From an uncultured bacterium (GTDB taxonomy: Bacteria > Cyanobacteriota > Vampirovibrionia > Obscuribacterales > Obscuribacteraceae), in the NCBI GenBank assembly GCA_903835185.1, contig CAILLX010000163.1:52087-116086 (forward strand): a DNA stretch of 64,000 nt, in the 5' to 3' direction. A model generated the notes under the pieces. It had not been told where the DNA came from. It made no database searches and was given only the letters and a program-made list of their open reading frames with translations. Position numbers and translations under genes: made by a program. Positions 19,201 to 28,044 of the stretch are shown here, piece after piece (position 1 is the stretch's first letter; each line of letters starts with the position of its first letter).

Positions 19201-20973
19201 TCCCGGATCAGCAAGGCATTGAAAAGCGCCTGTGCCGGAAACAGCGCCATTGCTGTCGAATATGATTGTTCCGCTGGGTTGCGGGAGTCCGCCGTTTATG
19301 GAGACTGAGCCGGGATTGAGCGCTGCAGCTGTGGTAATTGGACCGTTGCAAGTAACTGCTCTTTGACCAATTATAAGGACATTGCCGGCGGTGCCAGAAT
19401 GCGAACTGGCGTCAATTGATCCTATTGTCACATTGCCGTTGTAAGTGCCGTATGCACCAGACATGGTGCCATCCGCAGCTATGAGAGTGACATTTCCAGC
19501 TTGGCTAGAAGCGGCGATGCCATTATTGCTGGTGTTGATTGTTACTCCGCCCAGATTTATGTTGCCGCCATAAGCAGAGCGTGCCCCCAGGGTATAGGTA
19601 AACCCACTGCCCGAAGTGTAGTTGCTCGTGAAGTCAAAGCCTGCCACCATGGTGAGATTGCCTGATGGACCTGAAGTGCTGGAGAGATCTATCAAGTTTA
19701 GCGGGCCGTTAATGCTGCCTGAAGCTAATACAGCAAGATCTTCTCCTGGTAAGGAGAAAGTTTGCCCGTCCGGTTGGTTCGCTGCTAAATCAATCGATCC
19801 ACCGGTATTCTCCAGTGTCGGATCGCCGCTGAGATTGAGAGAGGCTATCGATAACGTGCCTGCGTGCGTCATTACATGCGCACTGCCTCCAGATATATGC
19901 AGTGCACCATCTATTTCATCCGCAACTATATTCACGGCTCCGTTACCACCGAAACATCTGATTGCTGCCGCTGAAAGCTGCCCGCCTGTTAGAGCAGTGA
20001 TGTTACTGGCAGCAAACGCCTGGTCGCGTATGTTAATGGCACCCAAGCTGGCTATTATCTGCCCGGTCGCATTATTTACAATAAGATCGTGCCCAACGCT
20101 GCCGTTTATGTTGACATTGCCCAGAGCGGAAGTGATAACTCCGGAATTGGTTATAGCGCCAGTACCGGAGAAAATGTTGACTCCTTGTGCTCCGGAGATG
20201 ACAGGCATCACATTGCCAGTTGCCTGGTTGACGATGCTGCCGGCGGCATGAAGGTTTACAACACCACTTGCGCTAATTGTCCCGGCATTGATAATGTTGG
20301 AGAGAGAAAAGATGGAGAGACTGACTGGCGATGATGGCATCGGCAACAGGTTTTGCAGGGAAACCGGAAGTCTGGTAGTGATACTACCACCGGTGCCAAC
20401 CTGAACCAGCCCTGCTGTGATGCTGTAGCTGTTTGTACTCCCGCCCGGCAAGGCGAGCAAAACTCCGTTGGCGATCAGATTGCCTGACATATTGAGGGCG
20501 GCTCGTGAAGAGGAGTCGATGGCAACAACACCTGTTGGGATTACCAGCGTGGATATATGATTGAGCGGTAAGAGGTTGAGTGAAATGGTGCCAGAGACAG
20601 CTCTGTTGCTCGCGTCTAGTGTGAGAGTTTGCTGTGTCCCGGAGGCTACCTGTAGTAAGGCGGCAAATTCTGCAGGAGTAATAAGATTGCCAGCTTGCAC
20701 AACCTTTTGTACTCCGGCTACTGTGATACTGCTTGAGGCTGTCCGGGCTGCCAGGTGGTTGCTAACTTTTATTGACTCGGTCGAACTGGAGAGATCTAGA
20801 GCCAGCCCGGTGCCGTTGTGATTATGGTGGTGATGCCCGCTTGGTTGCTGTGTCGCGGGCAGCGGATCTGCTGCAGCGATAAGAGGGTAGGCGCTGTTTG
20901 CCAGCACTAATGCCAGTCCAAGCAGTGCAAGGCTTGCCGTGCGAACCAGTCTGTCAATCTCTGCTTTTATCAC
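16186..20973 (-). CDS. Giant secreted beta-helix (filamentous-haemagglutinin-like) protein with C-terminal FecR-like domains
   Basis: Signal peptide; repetitive G/N/S-rich beta-helix pattern (INAGTISASGVVNLHAAGSIVNQATGNV...); FecR-like ELEVTTRLGTVKIASNSTAEI and IKTALGSIKTHGDAMTVVEFRKGKLRVKS. Confidence 0.8.
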   Translation of the reverse strand: MIKAEIDRLVRTASLALLGLALVLANSAYPLIAAADPLPATQQPSGHHHHNHNGTGLALDLSSSTESIKVSNHLAARTASSSITVAGVQKVVQAGNLITPAEFAALLQVASGTQQTLTLDASNRAVSGTISLNLLPLNHISTLVIPTGVVAIDSSSRAALNMSGNLIANGVLLALPGGSTNSYSITAGLVQVGTGGSITTRLPVSLQNLLPMPSSPVSLSIFSLSNIINAGTISASGVVNLHAAGSIVNQATGNVMPVISGAQGVNIFSGTGAITNSGVITSALGNVNINGSVGHDLIVNNATGQIIASLGAINIRDQAFAASNITALTGGQLSAAAIRCFGGNGAVNIVADEIDGALHISGGSAHVMTHAGTLSIASLNLSGDPTLENTGGSIDLAANQPDGQTFSLPGEDLAVLASGSINGPLNLIDLSSTSGPSGNLTMVAGFDFTSNYTSGSGFTYTLGARSAYGGNINLGGVTINTSNNGIAASSQAGNVTLIAADGTMSGAYGTYNGNVTIGSIDASSHSGTAGNVLIIGQRAVTCNGPITTAAALNPGSVSINGGLPQPSGTIIFDSNGAVSGTGAFQCLADPGHPLVNMSINGSINNSYYFADNPGPSSPSTTTNPGADITLTTSGQLDLGAAVSVNASSQLILGSSGAGINLAGNNHLSSAHLILLDSAGAESIISLGSGSTFITAGDLVIVSENGSIDDLGNNIYMSPNGATILASLNNLSLAANTHIAAHDFVGLLSQQGSVTTSAGDQLLSSGDLGILGGGGISIQPGAVISGGALSVLSPTMGTLGPADIASPGCVVVVSGAGLTVQSSITANGGDLVFAAVGGDVNLDPQLAFVSNGGYLAIFASGIVTGGSDLFVSRAAGTPNFFTGGLIDIASGFSFHPDLIPLSLSSHSADMIPAHSQIMSAAAGLAQRLEAAHSNFVGPALDQAGYITDSTLVGDGVQLLNNEVNAGLFSPNKLGGGTINISNSTISIANGSFLIDSVGSSAQVSLPGSIFAVQSYDVAPPKMFDDYVQNIDTSFRIAEATLPQVDFAPTVTPVDQNQLQTVLRSSVTQALESASDKQGPCEQSVEGEQLADSTTSDEGEGNTPVASNQTVVEVGSSQQPTAANQPGPTDALSLPGYVRQEERQLGVPLSVRQRLSVPQPVIRITGNHSELTIFTTSSQVLTGVQSSKSETIALGEQGTAVSVANGGLVLHSGKLLADNGKQELEVTTRLGTVKIASNSTAEIIDEPGGAVHIMALGGGQGAVTVATRGIVRSIPLGPGEELILSDDHVYVATANAKDVSDSTPTIDRSSNQERNIVKTTFSLEQMLAKEDVIANRAIRLSGSKRGDLERFISHVNQAAKTQNPNFQLLKAPQAASALLDRTAGGPPRLLAKEGTLFRQTDCGAVELQLGAIFVASGQPLTIKTALGSIKTHGDAMTVVEFRKGKLRVKSLSGPNTVSLEAAGHQINLGPGREALLVSHRPSKAESLPADGVARRNLSANSLDKKLSIVTGDFSIISALISYDFLSPLLHPKSASNKQMRDRVFKLAAAVELATSARGRYYMQQREKAELPDWPFKPPLVAHGAGSQTTDSLAWSSY

Positions 20974-20988
20974 CTTTATATATCCTGT

Positions 20989-22365
20989 TTATTTATTTTT
21001 GGAAGGTTCTAATTGTTGAGTTACTGCCTGGGCTGCTGCACCATCAGGCACATATTTTAGGATGTCACCGGTTATCCAGTCGAAAATCTCTTTTTGCCCT
21101 TCTTCAGGGTGCACCTGGTCAGACAGTTTACGACTTCCGAAATGGCGCGGCGGCTTGCCGTCAAGGAAGCTGATATGGTCGATGTCGCGAAATACGCGCA
21201 CCAGGTGTAAATCACTGGCATGCTTGAGTATTGGCAGCTGGTACTCGAGCAGCATCGGGTTTTCACGGATCACTTCAGGCGGAAGGAAAAGAGCGCTGCT
21301 CACTGGAGCGATGCCGTCGTTGAGTACATATGAATGGGGAGAAGGCGGTCCATAAAGCCGTGCATCAGGATTAACAGCCAGGTTGCTCATCTCTTTATTT
21401 AGCATTCTCAGTGCTGGATGTTCTCTTCCCAGCTGCACCGGCAGTTTTACTGTCACAAAATGATATGGGGCAAGGAGAGTCTTCTCCAGAAATTTGCGCT
21501 TACCGTGCATGAGATAAACGTTGACCAGATAACCACTGTAAGCTATGAACTTGCCCTTGTTTAAACGTTGTTGTTCGTTAATTAGCGCCAGCTCTGGATT
21601 CGCATCGTCTTTTGGAGTGAGGTCACCACTGGGACCTAGCCCTAATCCACGCTTGAACTTACCGACATCAGGGATAAGCTCGTCAAAGTTGTCCCACTTC
21701 AAATCTTCCTGGAGCGCCTTGTGGCGGCTAAAGTAAATGAGATAATCTAGATTGTGAACTGGGCGTGCCCACGGCATATACCACTGTCTGTCAAGGCTGT
21801 ACTCAAACCAGTCTGGTGAAAACAGTGGTGATCCGTGAAACGGTGATCCAAGGGAAAATACGAGATCTACTGCTGCATTGGCAGCAGGATCAAGCATTAC
21901 TCTTTGAGCCAGGTTGCCGCCCATGCTCAGACACAGTAAGCTCAACTGATTGACTCCGTAAGATTGGCGCAGGCGGAGCAATGCTTCCTTCAGCTTGGCA
22001 GAGCTGCTGTTCAGGCGCTCTTCAGTGTTGTAGCGGTAGAGAAATATTTTGTAGCGCTGGTTGAACTCGCTGTTAGCTGTAAACGCTGTAATTAACTTGC
22101 CCCAACGAAAAAAGAGCCGCTTCTCGCCACCACCACCATGTATCAGCAGGAGGATCTTGCGTCCGTTGAGCTGGCTGGTGTCAAGCTGAAAAATCTGACC
22201 CTGGTCTGCGTTGGAGCGGATACGCTTGTGAGGCAGGAGCGGCCACTCAGCCGAAGGTAGCTGCTTGCCTGCTTCTGGCTGTGCTTGGGCAGCCTGAACT
22301 GTTGCCCAGGGGGCAATAACCAGATTTACGCACAGATAGGCAATAACCAGACAGCGTATAAGCAT
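20989..22365 (-). CDS. Exported alpha/beta-hydrolase (lipase-like)
   Basis: Signal peptide; KILLLIHGGGGEKRLFF; nucleophile-elbow-like LLCLSMGGNLAQ; LGSPFHGSP. Confidence 0.7.
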   Translation of the reverse strand: MLIRCLVIAYLCVNLVIAPWATVQAAQAQPEAGKQLPSAEWPLLPHKRIRSNADQGQIFQLDTSQLNGRKILLLIHGGGGEKRLFFRWGKLITAFTANSEFNQRYKIFLYRYNTEERLNSSSAKLKEALLRLRQSYGVNQLSLLCLSMGGNLAQRVMLDPAANAAVDLVFSLGSPFHGSPLFSPDWFEYSLDRQWYMPWARPVHNLDYLIYFSRHKALQEDLKWDNFDELIPDVGKFKRGLGLGPSGDLTPKDDANPELALINEQQRLNKGKFIAYSGYLVNVYLMHGKRKFLEKTLLAPYHFVTVKLPVQLGREHPALRMLNKEMSNLAVNPDARLYGPPSPHSYVLNDGIAPVSSALFLPPEVIRENPMLLEYQLPILKHASDLHLVRVFRDIDHISFLDGKPPRHFGSRKLSDQVHPEEGQKEIFDWITGDILKYVPDGAAAQAVTQQLEPSKNK

Positions 22366-22609
22366 AAAAATAAGCCTGCACCACCCAATCTACATTCTAT
22401 CTTGCCCTTGGCAATCAAGCGTTTCCAGACTTATTTAATTTGTACTAAGCAGCTTGAGCAGCCCGCTGAGAGCGGTCGGTGCTGGCAGTTCTGCCATGGT
22501 TTGTTGCATTTCCTTATTTAAGCTCTGTATGTGCAATTGCACAGTGCTTGTTGCGGCAGTGGCAGCTAACATGCGGGCATTAATACGAGTTGAGAGCGGA
22601 GCTGTGCTG

Positions 22610-24877
22610 ATGGCAAAGAATTCTTATGACGCCCGCCAGGCCAGCGCCTGGACTGTTGATAACTTTGGTAAACCGTTGCTTAACGCTGCTCTGCTGGAGC
22701 CATATATTGTGCTCTCGCAGACAGCCAAAAGGCTTACTGGTGCTTCGTTTATGCCCGTCGGGCAGCTGCTGGAAACACAGCGCTGTCAGAGGTACTCAAG
22801 AGAATACTGGGTACAAACTGTCGCTTATGGAGCTGGCTCTGTACTGCCTTACACATTATCTGGTCGGCTGGCTTGCGGAGCTTTGCGTGCTGCAGGAGCA
22901 GCTGCCCGGTTGCAAGGGTTGGCAGCCGCAGTGGCGCAGAGCGATCAGGCTGGACAGATTGTCGGAGCTGCTCTTTATGCCGGGCTGCAAGAAGCGCGCC
23001 CGGGCGAATCCAGGCTGGCTAATGCCGGCGCCACTGCAACTGCATTTGCCCTTTTTGAGGCTGGCGATGCCCTGTCCGCCAGGAAGCATTTTCTGCCAGC
23101 AGCGGCCATCCGTCTGGTCTCTGGTGCTGCTGGCTCAGCTGCTCAGATTGCTGTTTCGCAGGCAGGCAAGCTGGGCTCCTGCTCTCTGGAGACGCAGCAA
23201 GAGCTTACGGCCTCGGCTGCTGCCGGCGCGGTCATGAACTTACTGCGCCCGGCAGCGCGCTCTGCTCTGAGCCGGGCTGAGGACCAAACTAATCTTGCTT
23301 TGCGGTTGGGAGTGCCTCTGGACCGGTATCTACACCAGTCCTGCCCGCCCGAGCAGCTGTCAGCATTGCAACCAGAGTTGAAAAGACTGCTTGCCAGCAA
23401 CACCTGGGCCCGTGTCCAGACAGGGGCTGGTGCGACCACTTATCGCTGGCGAGCGGATCTGGTGGAGCTCCGAGGAGACCGCCCCCGACTTGCTTGTCTT
23501 ATTCATGAGCTTCAGCACAGGCAGGATGCTCTCTTGCAGAAGTCCGAGCCAGCTTTTCGACTGGCTGCCAGCTATTTGCAAGCAGGCGATGAGCAGAATG
23601 CCTGGAGAGTGTACCGCCAGACCAGGCTGGCTGCCGAGACAGGAGCACATCTGACCGAAATCTCTCTGGTGACTAATCGATCCGCCACTATTACTGGCCT
23701 CAAGCATAATGAAGGACAGAGAAACAGCATCGCCAATTACACCACCAGCTGCGGACTGACTTACCAGCAGATCTGGGCAGGAGAGTTTGCACAATTCAAA
23801 AAGACTGCCGGTCGATTTCGCCCGCTGCTCGATTACGCCTGCCCGGATCCGCTCATTCGCCTCGAGCAGCAACGCAACCGGTTAATAAAACTTGTGGCAG
23901 GCAAAGAGCCAGAGATAAAGGATGCCATAAAAGAAGTTGAGCAGTCCAGCAAAACAGACCCGGCTTGCCTGGCGGATATTTATCATGATCTGTCTCGTCT
24001 CTTCTTGTCGCCTGACAAGGTGCCGTTGCAGAGAAAACCATACAAACTGGCTGTCAACCTGCTTGATCTTGTTGCTGATCCTTCCGGTGTGACTCAAGGG
24101 ATGCATCCAACTTGCGCTCCAGCTGCAGTGGAGTACTTAACTTATGCAGTCAAGCCAAGTGCAGCTGTGCACTTGGTGACTGAGGCAGCCAGATTAGCTC
24201 AGGTGTCTGCTTCTGATGGCGGCAAGATTGCCCTTTCTGACCTAAGCCTGTGTCCGGAGCGTTATGGAGGCCGCAGCCCTGCAAGTCAGATCTTTCAAAA
24301 TGCTGCTGTCAATATTTACTGGCAAAGGCAGGATAGGTTCAGGTGCTGGACGCAGCAGCCAGGCTATATCTGCCAGCCTGCAGCAAAGGGATCTTTCCGC
24401 TATGAGCGTGTCTTGACTGACAACCTGGATGAAAGTCCTTACAGGCTCATGGATTATACAAAGACACCACCTGTGGGTCTGGTTGAATCATTAGCAATCA
24501 GCGGTGATCCGGCTAATCCTTTTATGACTCGCTCCGCAGTTCAAGATATCTTTGCCCAGCTCCATGAAGTCGGCGCCAGAGAAATAGTTCTGCCTGAAAA
24601 CCCTGCCACTCCAGGGCGGTTGGCAGAAATGTTGGACCAGGCTAAGCGAGCCGGACAACTTCCTGCCATTATGGCTGTACATACAGGAACGCAACCGTTT
24701 GTTACCCGGGCGGCAGCTTCTAATCAAGGTGGGTGGCATTCTCTGGTAGTTACTGACTTTGACAGAAGTCGAGGACATGTGTCAATCTTTAACCCTTGGG
24801 GACGCCATGCCCAGTCAGACGGTTTCACCATAAATGAGCTCTGGCTTGCAAGTCGCGAGCCGATAAAATCTCATTGA
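22610..24877 (+). CDS. Large hypothetical protein with HExxH and C-terminal papain-like/C39-like cysteine peptidase signature
   Basis: LIHELQHRQDAL (HExxH); MHPTCAPAAVEYL ... GGWHSLVVTDFD ... IFNPWG (Cys/His/Asn order). Confidence 0.6.
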   Translation: MAKNSYDARQASAWTVDNFGKPLLNAALLEPYIVLSQTAKRLTGASFMPVGQLLETQRCQRYSREYWVQTVAYGAGSVLPYTLSGRLACGALRAAGAAARLQGLAAAVAQSDQAGQIVGAALYAGLQEARPGESRLANAGATATAFALFEAGDALSARKHFLPAAAIRLVSGAAGSAAQIAVSQAGKLGSCSLETQQELTASAAAGAVMNLLRPAARSALSRAEDQTNLALRLGVPLDRYLHQSCPPEQLSALQPELKRLLASNTWARVQTGAGATTYRWRADLVELRGDRPRLACLIHELQHRQDALLQKSEPAFRLAASYLQAGDEQNAWRVYRQTRLAAETGAHLTEISLVTNRSATITGLKHNEGQRNSIANYTTSCGLTYQQIWAGEFAQFKKTAGRFRPLLDYACPDPLIRLEQQRNRLIKLVAGKEPEIKDAIKEVEQSSKTDPACLADIYHDLSRLFLSPDKVPLQRKPYKLAVNLLDLVADPSGVTQGMHPTCAPAAVEYLTYAVKPSAAVHLVTEAARLAQVSASDGGKIALSDLSLCPERYGGRSPASQIFQNAAVNIYWQRQDRFRCWTQQPGYICQPAAKGSFRYERVLTDNLDESPYRLMDYTKTPPVGLVESLAISGDPANPFMTRSAVQDIFAQLHEVGAREIVLPENPATPGRLAEMLDQAKRAGQLPAIMAVHTGTQPFVTRAAASNQGGWHSLVVTDFDRSRGHVSIFNPWGRHAQSDGFTINELWLASREPIKSH

Positions 24878-24923
24878 GTTGTCTCAAGTGGTGAAGATGA
24901 TCTTTTGACTGTAGTGAGGTGAG

Positions 24924-25427
24924 ATGAAAGTTGCCAATCTGGGCGTGATAAGAAGCATGCTGCTGCCGGAAGGCTGGCTTGCGTCGCGCCAGATTTTTGC
25001 TCAGGCAGGCAATAGTTACCTGTTGCGTTATACCCCGCCAGGTCTTTCGCAGGTGCGGCTCTGTTTTTTTTACAGAGGCAAACTTACTGAAGTGGACTCC
25101 GGACGTGCTCTGCGTCGCATTTTGCAACAGAAGCTGCACAGACTGGAACCTGCTGAGATTGAGGAACTTTCAGAAATCCTGCGCGATCAGTCATCACCCG
25201 AGCTGTTCCAGCTTGAAGAAGCAATGACAATTGACTTGAATAGCAGGGCGGTGCTAATGAGTCATGGAAGGTTTGTTGAGTTCAACTTCAAGGCTTACTC
25301 CATCTTTATTGATTCTGGTGAAGATGGCTGTGCTGTACAGGAGATTTATTTCACAGCGCCACCGCAAATGTGGGATAGGTATCTGCCGCCGGTATTGAAC
25401 AGTCTGGCAGCAATTGAATGGCAGTAG
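24924..25427 (+). CDS. Hypothetical protein
   Basis: 167-aa ORF, co-directional with and downstream of the peptidase-like gene. Confidence 0.5.
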   Translation: MKVANLGVIRSMLLPEGWLASRQIFAQAGNSYLLRYTPPGLSQVRLCFFYRGKLTEVDSGRALRRILQQKLHRLEPAEIEELSEILRDQSSPELFQLEEAMTIDLNSRAVLMSHGRFVEFNFKAYSIFIDSGEDGCAVQEIYFTAPPQMWDRYLPPVLNSLAAIEWQ

Positions 25428-25589
25428 AAGCCTTCCTTTCTGGGGTCCCGTTTCGGATGGAACTAAGAATATTTGCCACACTGACCGGTGTTGCCAGCTC
25501 CCTATTTCCAGCCTGAACTAATCGAGCGGATGCGCTGTACAATATTTTTTGCTTTCGTTCTTTCGTTCTTTCGTGTTTAAAGAGATGTC

Positions 25590-25898
25590 ATGACAAGCAA
25601 CCCACCACAAACAAGCCGCCTGCCAGTGCTGGTTCACTTGACTACTGGTGAGCGCATCGAGCTCGCCAGTCAGAACGTGACAATTGGACGAGCTGATGAC
25701 AACAGTGTTGTAATTGCTATAGATCCTTATATATCTGCACACCATGCCCGGGTGTACTGGGAGCAAGGGCGTTGGTGGCTTGAAGATTTGAACAGCAGCA
25801 ACGGCACGACTGTTAACGAGCAACTGATTTCAGGACCGTGGCAACTTTCACCGCATGATGTAATAAAAGTCGGACGAACTCTCTTTCGTATTGAATGA
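25590..25898 (+). CDS. Stand-alone FHA-domain protein
   Basis: NVTIGRADDNSVVIAIDPYISAHHARVYWEQGRWWLEDLNSSNGTTVNEQ: GR, SxxH and NG FHA residues present. Confidence 0.9.
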   Translation: MTSNPPQTSRLPVLVHLTTGERIELASQNVTIGRADDNSVVIAIDPYISAHHARVYWEQGRWWLEDLNSSNGTTVNEQLISGPWQLSPHDVIKVGRTLFRIE

Positions 25899-25983
25899 GA
25901 TCTTGACCTGAGTTTGCTGGCTTTGTGCAAGCCTTAGAAGATAGCTGCTCAGGCGATGAGTGCAAAGTTGGTTTGCTCTGTGC

Positions 25984-27444
25984 TCAGCGGGCTCTCCCAT
26001 AATAGTGAACAAGCGGCGCGTCGCTGCCAGTTGAGCTGCTCTGTCCAGCTGACTGTGTAGCTCCACTGTTGCTGTTGGCTGCATCTGGCTGAGGCTGACT
26101 CTGGGCGGCAGATGGGTATGCTTGTGATTGGCTGCCTGCTGTTGTGGACTCTTCGCCAGTGGTGCCTCCTTTGCCGTCGGGGAATTGCCAGTAGTCCGAG
26201 TAGTCGTCAGATCCGGAGGACGTTGAGCCAGTAATTGTGTTGCTCCTGGTTGGTGTAGGTGTGGAGGACTTTCTTGCTGTGGTTGGAGGAGCTGGCGCGG
26301 GCTGAGCAGTCGGCTGTCTGGATTGATCAGCTGTTTTAAAGCTGTCGGCTCCAGATTGTGTAAATTGTGAACCTGCTTGAGGCTGAACTGCACTTTTAGG
26401 CGCCTGTGGCATCATGAGTAGAGCTGCCAATACCAGGGCGACGAGCAAACAACCACCGACTGAAGCAAAAATGATGTTACGCCTCTTCTTCAGTCCCACA
26501 GGACAGTCGCGCGTCAAAAATTTGCCGTCTGCTCGCTTGTAGAGTGTTATCTTGCTTAGATTCTCCCTCTTGCGGATCAACTCTTCAGCCTGCTGGAGCT
26601 CCAATCCGGACAGGTCATAGACGTGCAGCTGGCACGTTCCACAATAACGAAATCTTTCGCCAGGGGAAGTGTTTTCCCAGATCGAGCAGCATGGCGATGC
26701 CTTCTTGTATTTTGTAATCGGCTCGAAAGGTTTGACAGGTTCGTAAACCCTCTCCTTCAGCTGTTCGGCAACCTTAACTTCCATCTCTGCAGCAGCTTTA
26801 GCCACTGTATCCCAAAGAACTGCGTGATCAAGCATAGTCTTGGCTTCTTTGGGCTTGCCTTTTCTCTTGAGAGCTGCAGGTGGGGGCGGTGGCATCTCCG
26901 GAGCTGCAGGCTTCTGAGGGCTGTCATCTATCTTTGCCTGTTCTGCTGGTGGTGGGGACGGCTCGTGGGCGCGTATATCCTGCCATGTTTGTGTGCCTGA
27001 CAATGCATTTTCAGTGCTGCCTGGCGTGTCTGTATTATTGCCAATCGGATAGTCCAGTAGTGTCTTAGCTGTATTACCGCGCAGAGGCGGAGCTCCAGAG
27101 GCTGGTCCGCTGCCTGACCGGCTGTCTTGTTGCCTGGAGAGAGTATTAGATGACTGGCTGGAGGCATATGTGGAGGTGCCTAAATTATTATTGACAGGTT
27201 GTTCGAGCAGTGTCTTAGCTATAGTGCGGGCTTTCTGAACCTGCTCGCTGGCAACTTTGGATAAAATGGCTGCCACAGGTATTGCCGACCATTCACGCGA
27301 GGACAAGCGGTGACTCTTAACAACGGCAGAGTTGGGCTTCTGCGCTAGACAGCCGTCTGTCGAGGCGCTTGACGACTTGGCTAGTCGCTCGGAGTTGCCT
27401 CTGGCTAGTTGTTGTAAATGGCGATCGCCTGACTCTTCTGTCAT
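25984..27444 (-). CDS. Membrane protein with AKT(L/M)L(D/E) tags, Cys-ribbon (CPVG) domain, TM helix and Pro/Ser/Gln-rich tail
   Basis: Three AKTLLE/AKTLLD/AKTMLD motifs; CCSIWENTSPGERFRYCGTCQLHVYDLSGLELQQAEELI...DGKFLTRDCPVG; hydrophobic segment IIFASVGGCLLVALVLAALLM. Confidence 0.75.
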   Translation of the reverse strand: MTEESGDRHLQQLARGNSERLAKSSSASTDGCLAQKPNSAVVKSHRLSSREWSAIPVAAILSKVASEQVQKARTIAKTLLEQPVNNNLGTSTYASSQSSNTLSRQQDSRSGSGPASGAPPLRGNTAKTLLDYPIGNNTDTPGSTENALSGTQTWQDIRAHEPSPPPAEQAKIDDSPQKPAAPEMPPPPPAALKRKGKPKEAKTMLDHAVLWDTVAKAAAEMEVKVAEQLKERVYEPVKPFEPITKYKKASPCCSIWENTSPGERFRYCGTCQLHVYDLSGLELQQAEELIRKRENLSKITLYKRADGKFLTRDCPVGLKKRRNIIFASVGGCLLVALVLAALLMMPQAPKSAVQPQAGSQFTQSGADSFKTADQSRQPTAQPAPAPPTTARKSSTPTPTRSNTITGSTSSGSDDYSDYWQFPDGKGGTTGEESTTAGSQSQAYPSAAQSQPQPDAANSNSGATQSAGQSSSTGSDAPLVHYYGRAR

Positions 27445-28044
27445 AAACAGGATCACTCCATGAAAATTCTACTTTGGGGACCGATACATTATCTTTTCCA
27501 GACTTTGTGTCAATTAAGAGTACTGCCACACCAGCCAGCCATGTCATGAACATCCAGTAAGATTAAAGCGCACTGGTGGTAAAAAAGTCCCCTGGTTTCA
27601 GGGTAGCATCCAGCTGGTAAAATTTATAGGGCTGCAGACCGATCTGGTGAGTGATCATGATTAAAATTACTGCTTCCAGACAAGAAGCTGGCAGCTCGGC
27701 TCAAGTGGCAACAGGAGCAGGCTCCAGCTTGCATGTCCGTAAAGGAAGGTTCAAATACAGTGGAGCTAGATTGCTGTCTGTCGGACTGGAGTGCAAATGT
27801 CAGTTCAACAGAGCATTTGAGGAGTTGTCGGAGCGGACAGCCAGACCAACCTGTGACTTAAGTCATGCCTCCTGGTGATTACCGGTGGATGCGTGACCGA
27901 TGCTGCTGAAGTACAGTGAAAGCACTCCGGCGACCGAAGGCTCTGCCTCATCAGATGCCGGCCGCTAAGAAAGTGAGGGGTGTCACGCATGCTGGGCTCT
28001 GGGCGCGGCTGCTTTGATTCATGTATTTATGGGGTAGACAAACT

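Noticed and set aside
19622-20251. 209-aa plus-strand ORF inside the beta-helix gene
   Set aside because: Shadow ORF opposite a repetitive low-stop-codon gene; no independent signal
22626-23237. 203-aa plus-strand ORF overlapping the 22610-24877 gene
   Set aside because: Out-of-frame shadow; biased Cys/Leu/Arg composition
25552-25575. Short TTTCGTTC-type tandem repeat before the FHA gene
   Set aside because: Only about three units; could be slippage but too short to interpret
27651-27878. 75-aa ORF between the tag/Cys-ribbon gene and the VIT gene
   Set aside because: No motif and weak start context; insufficient to call
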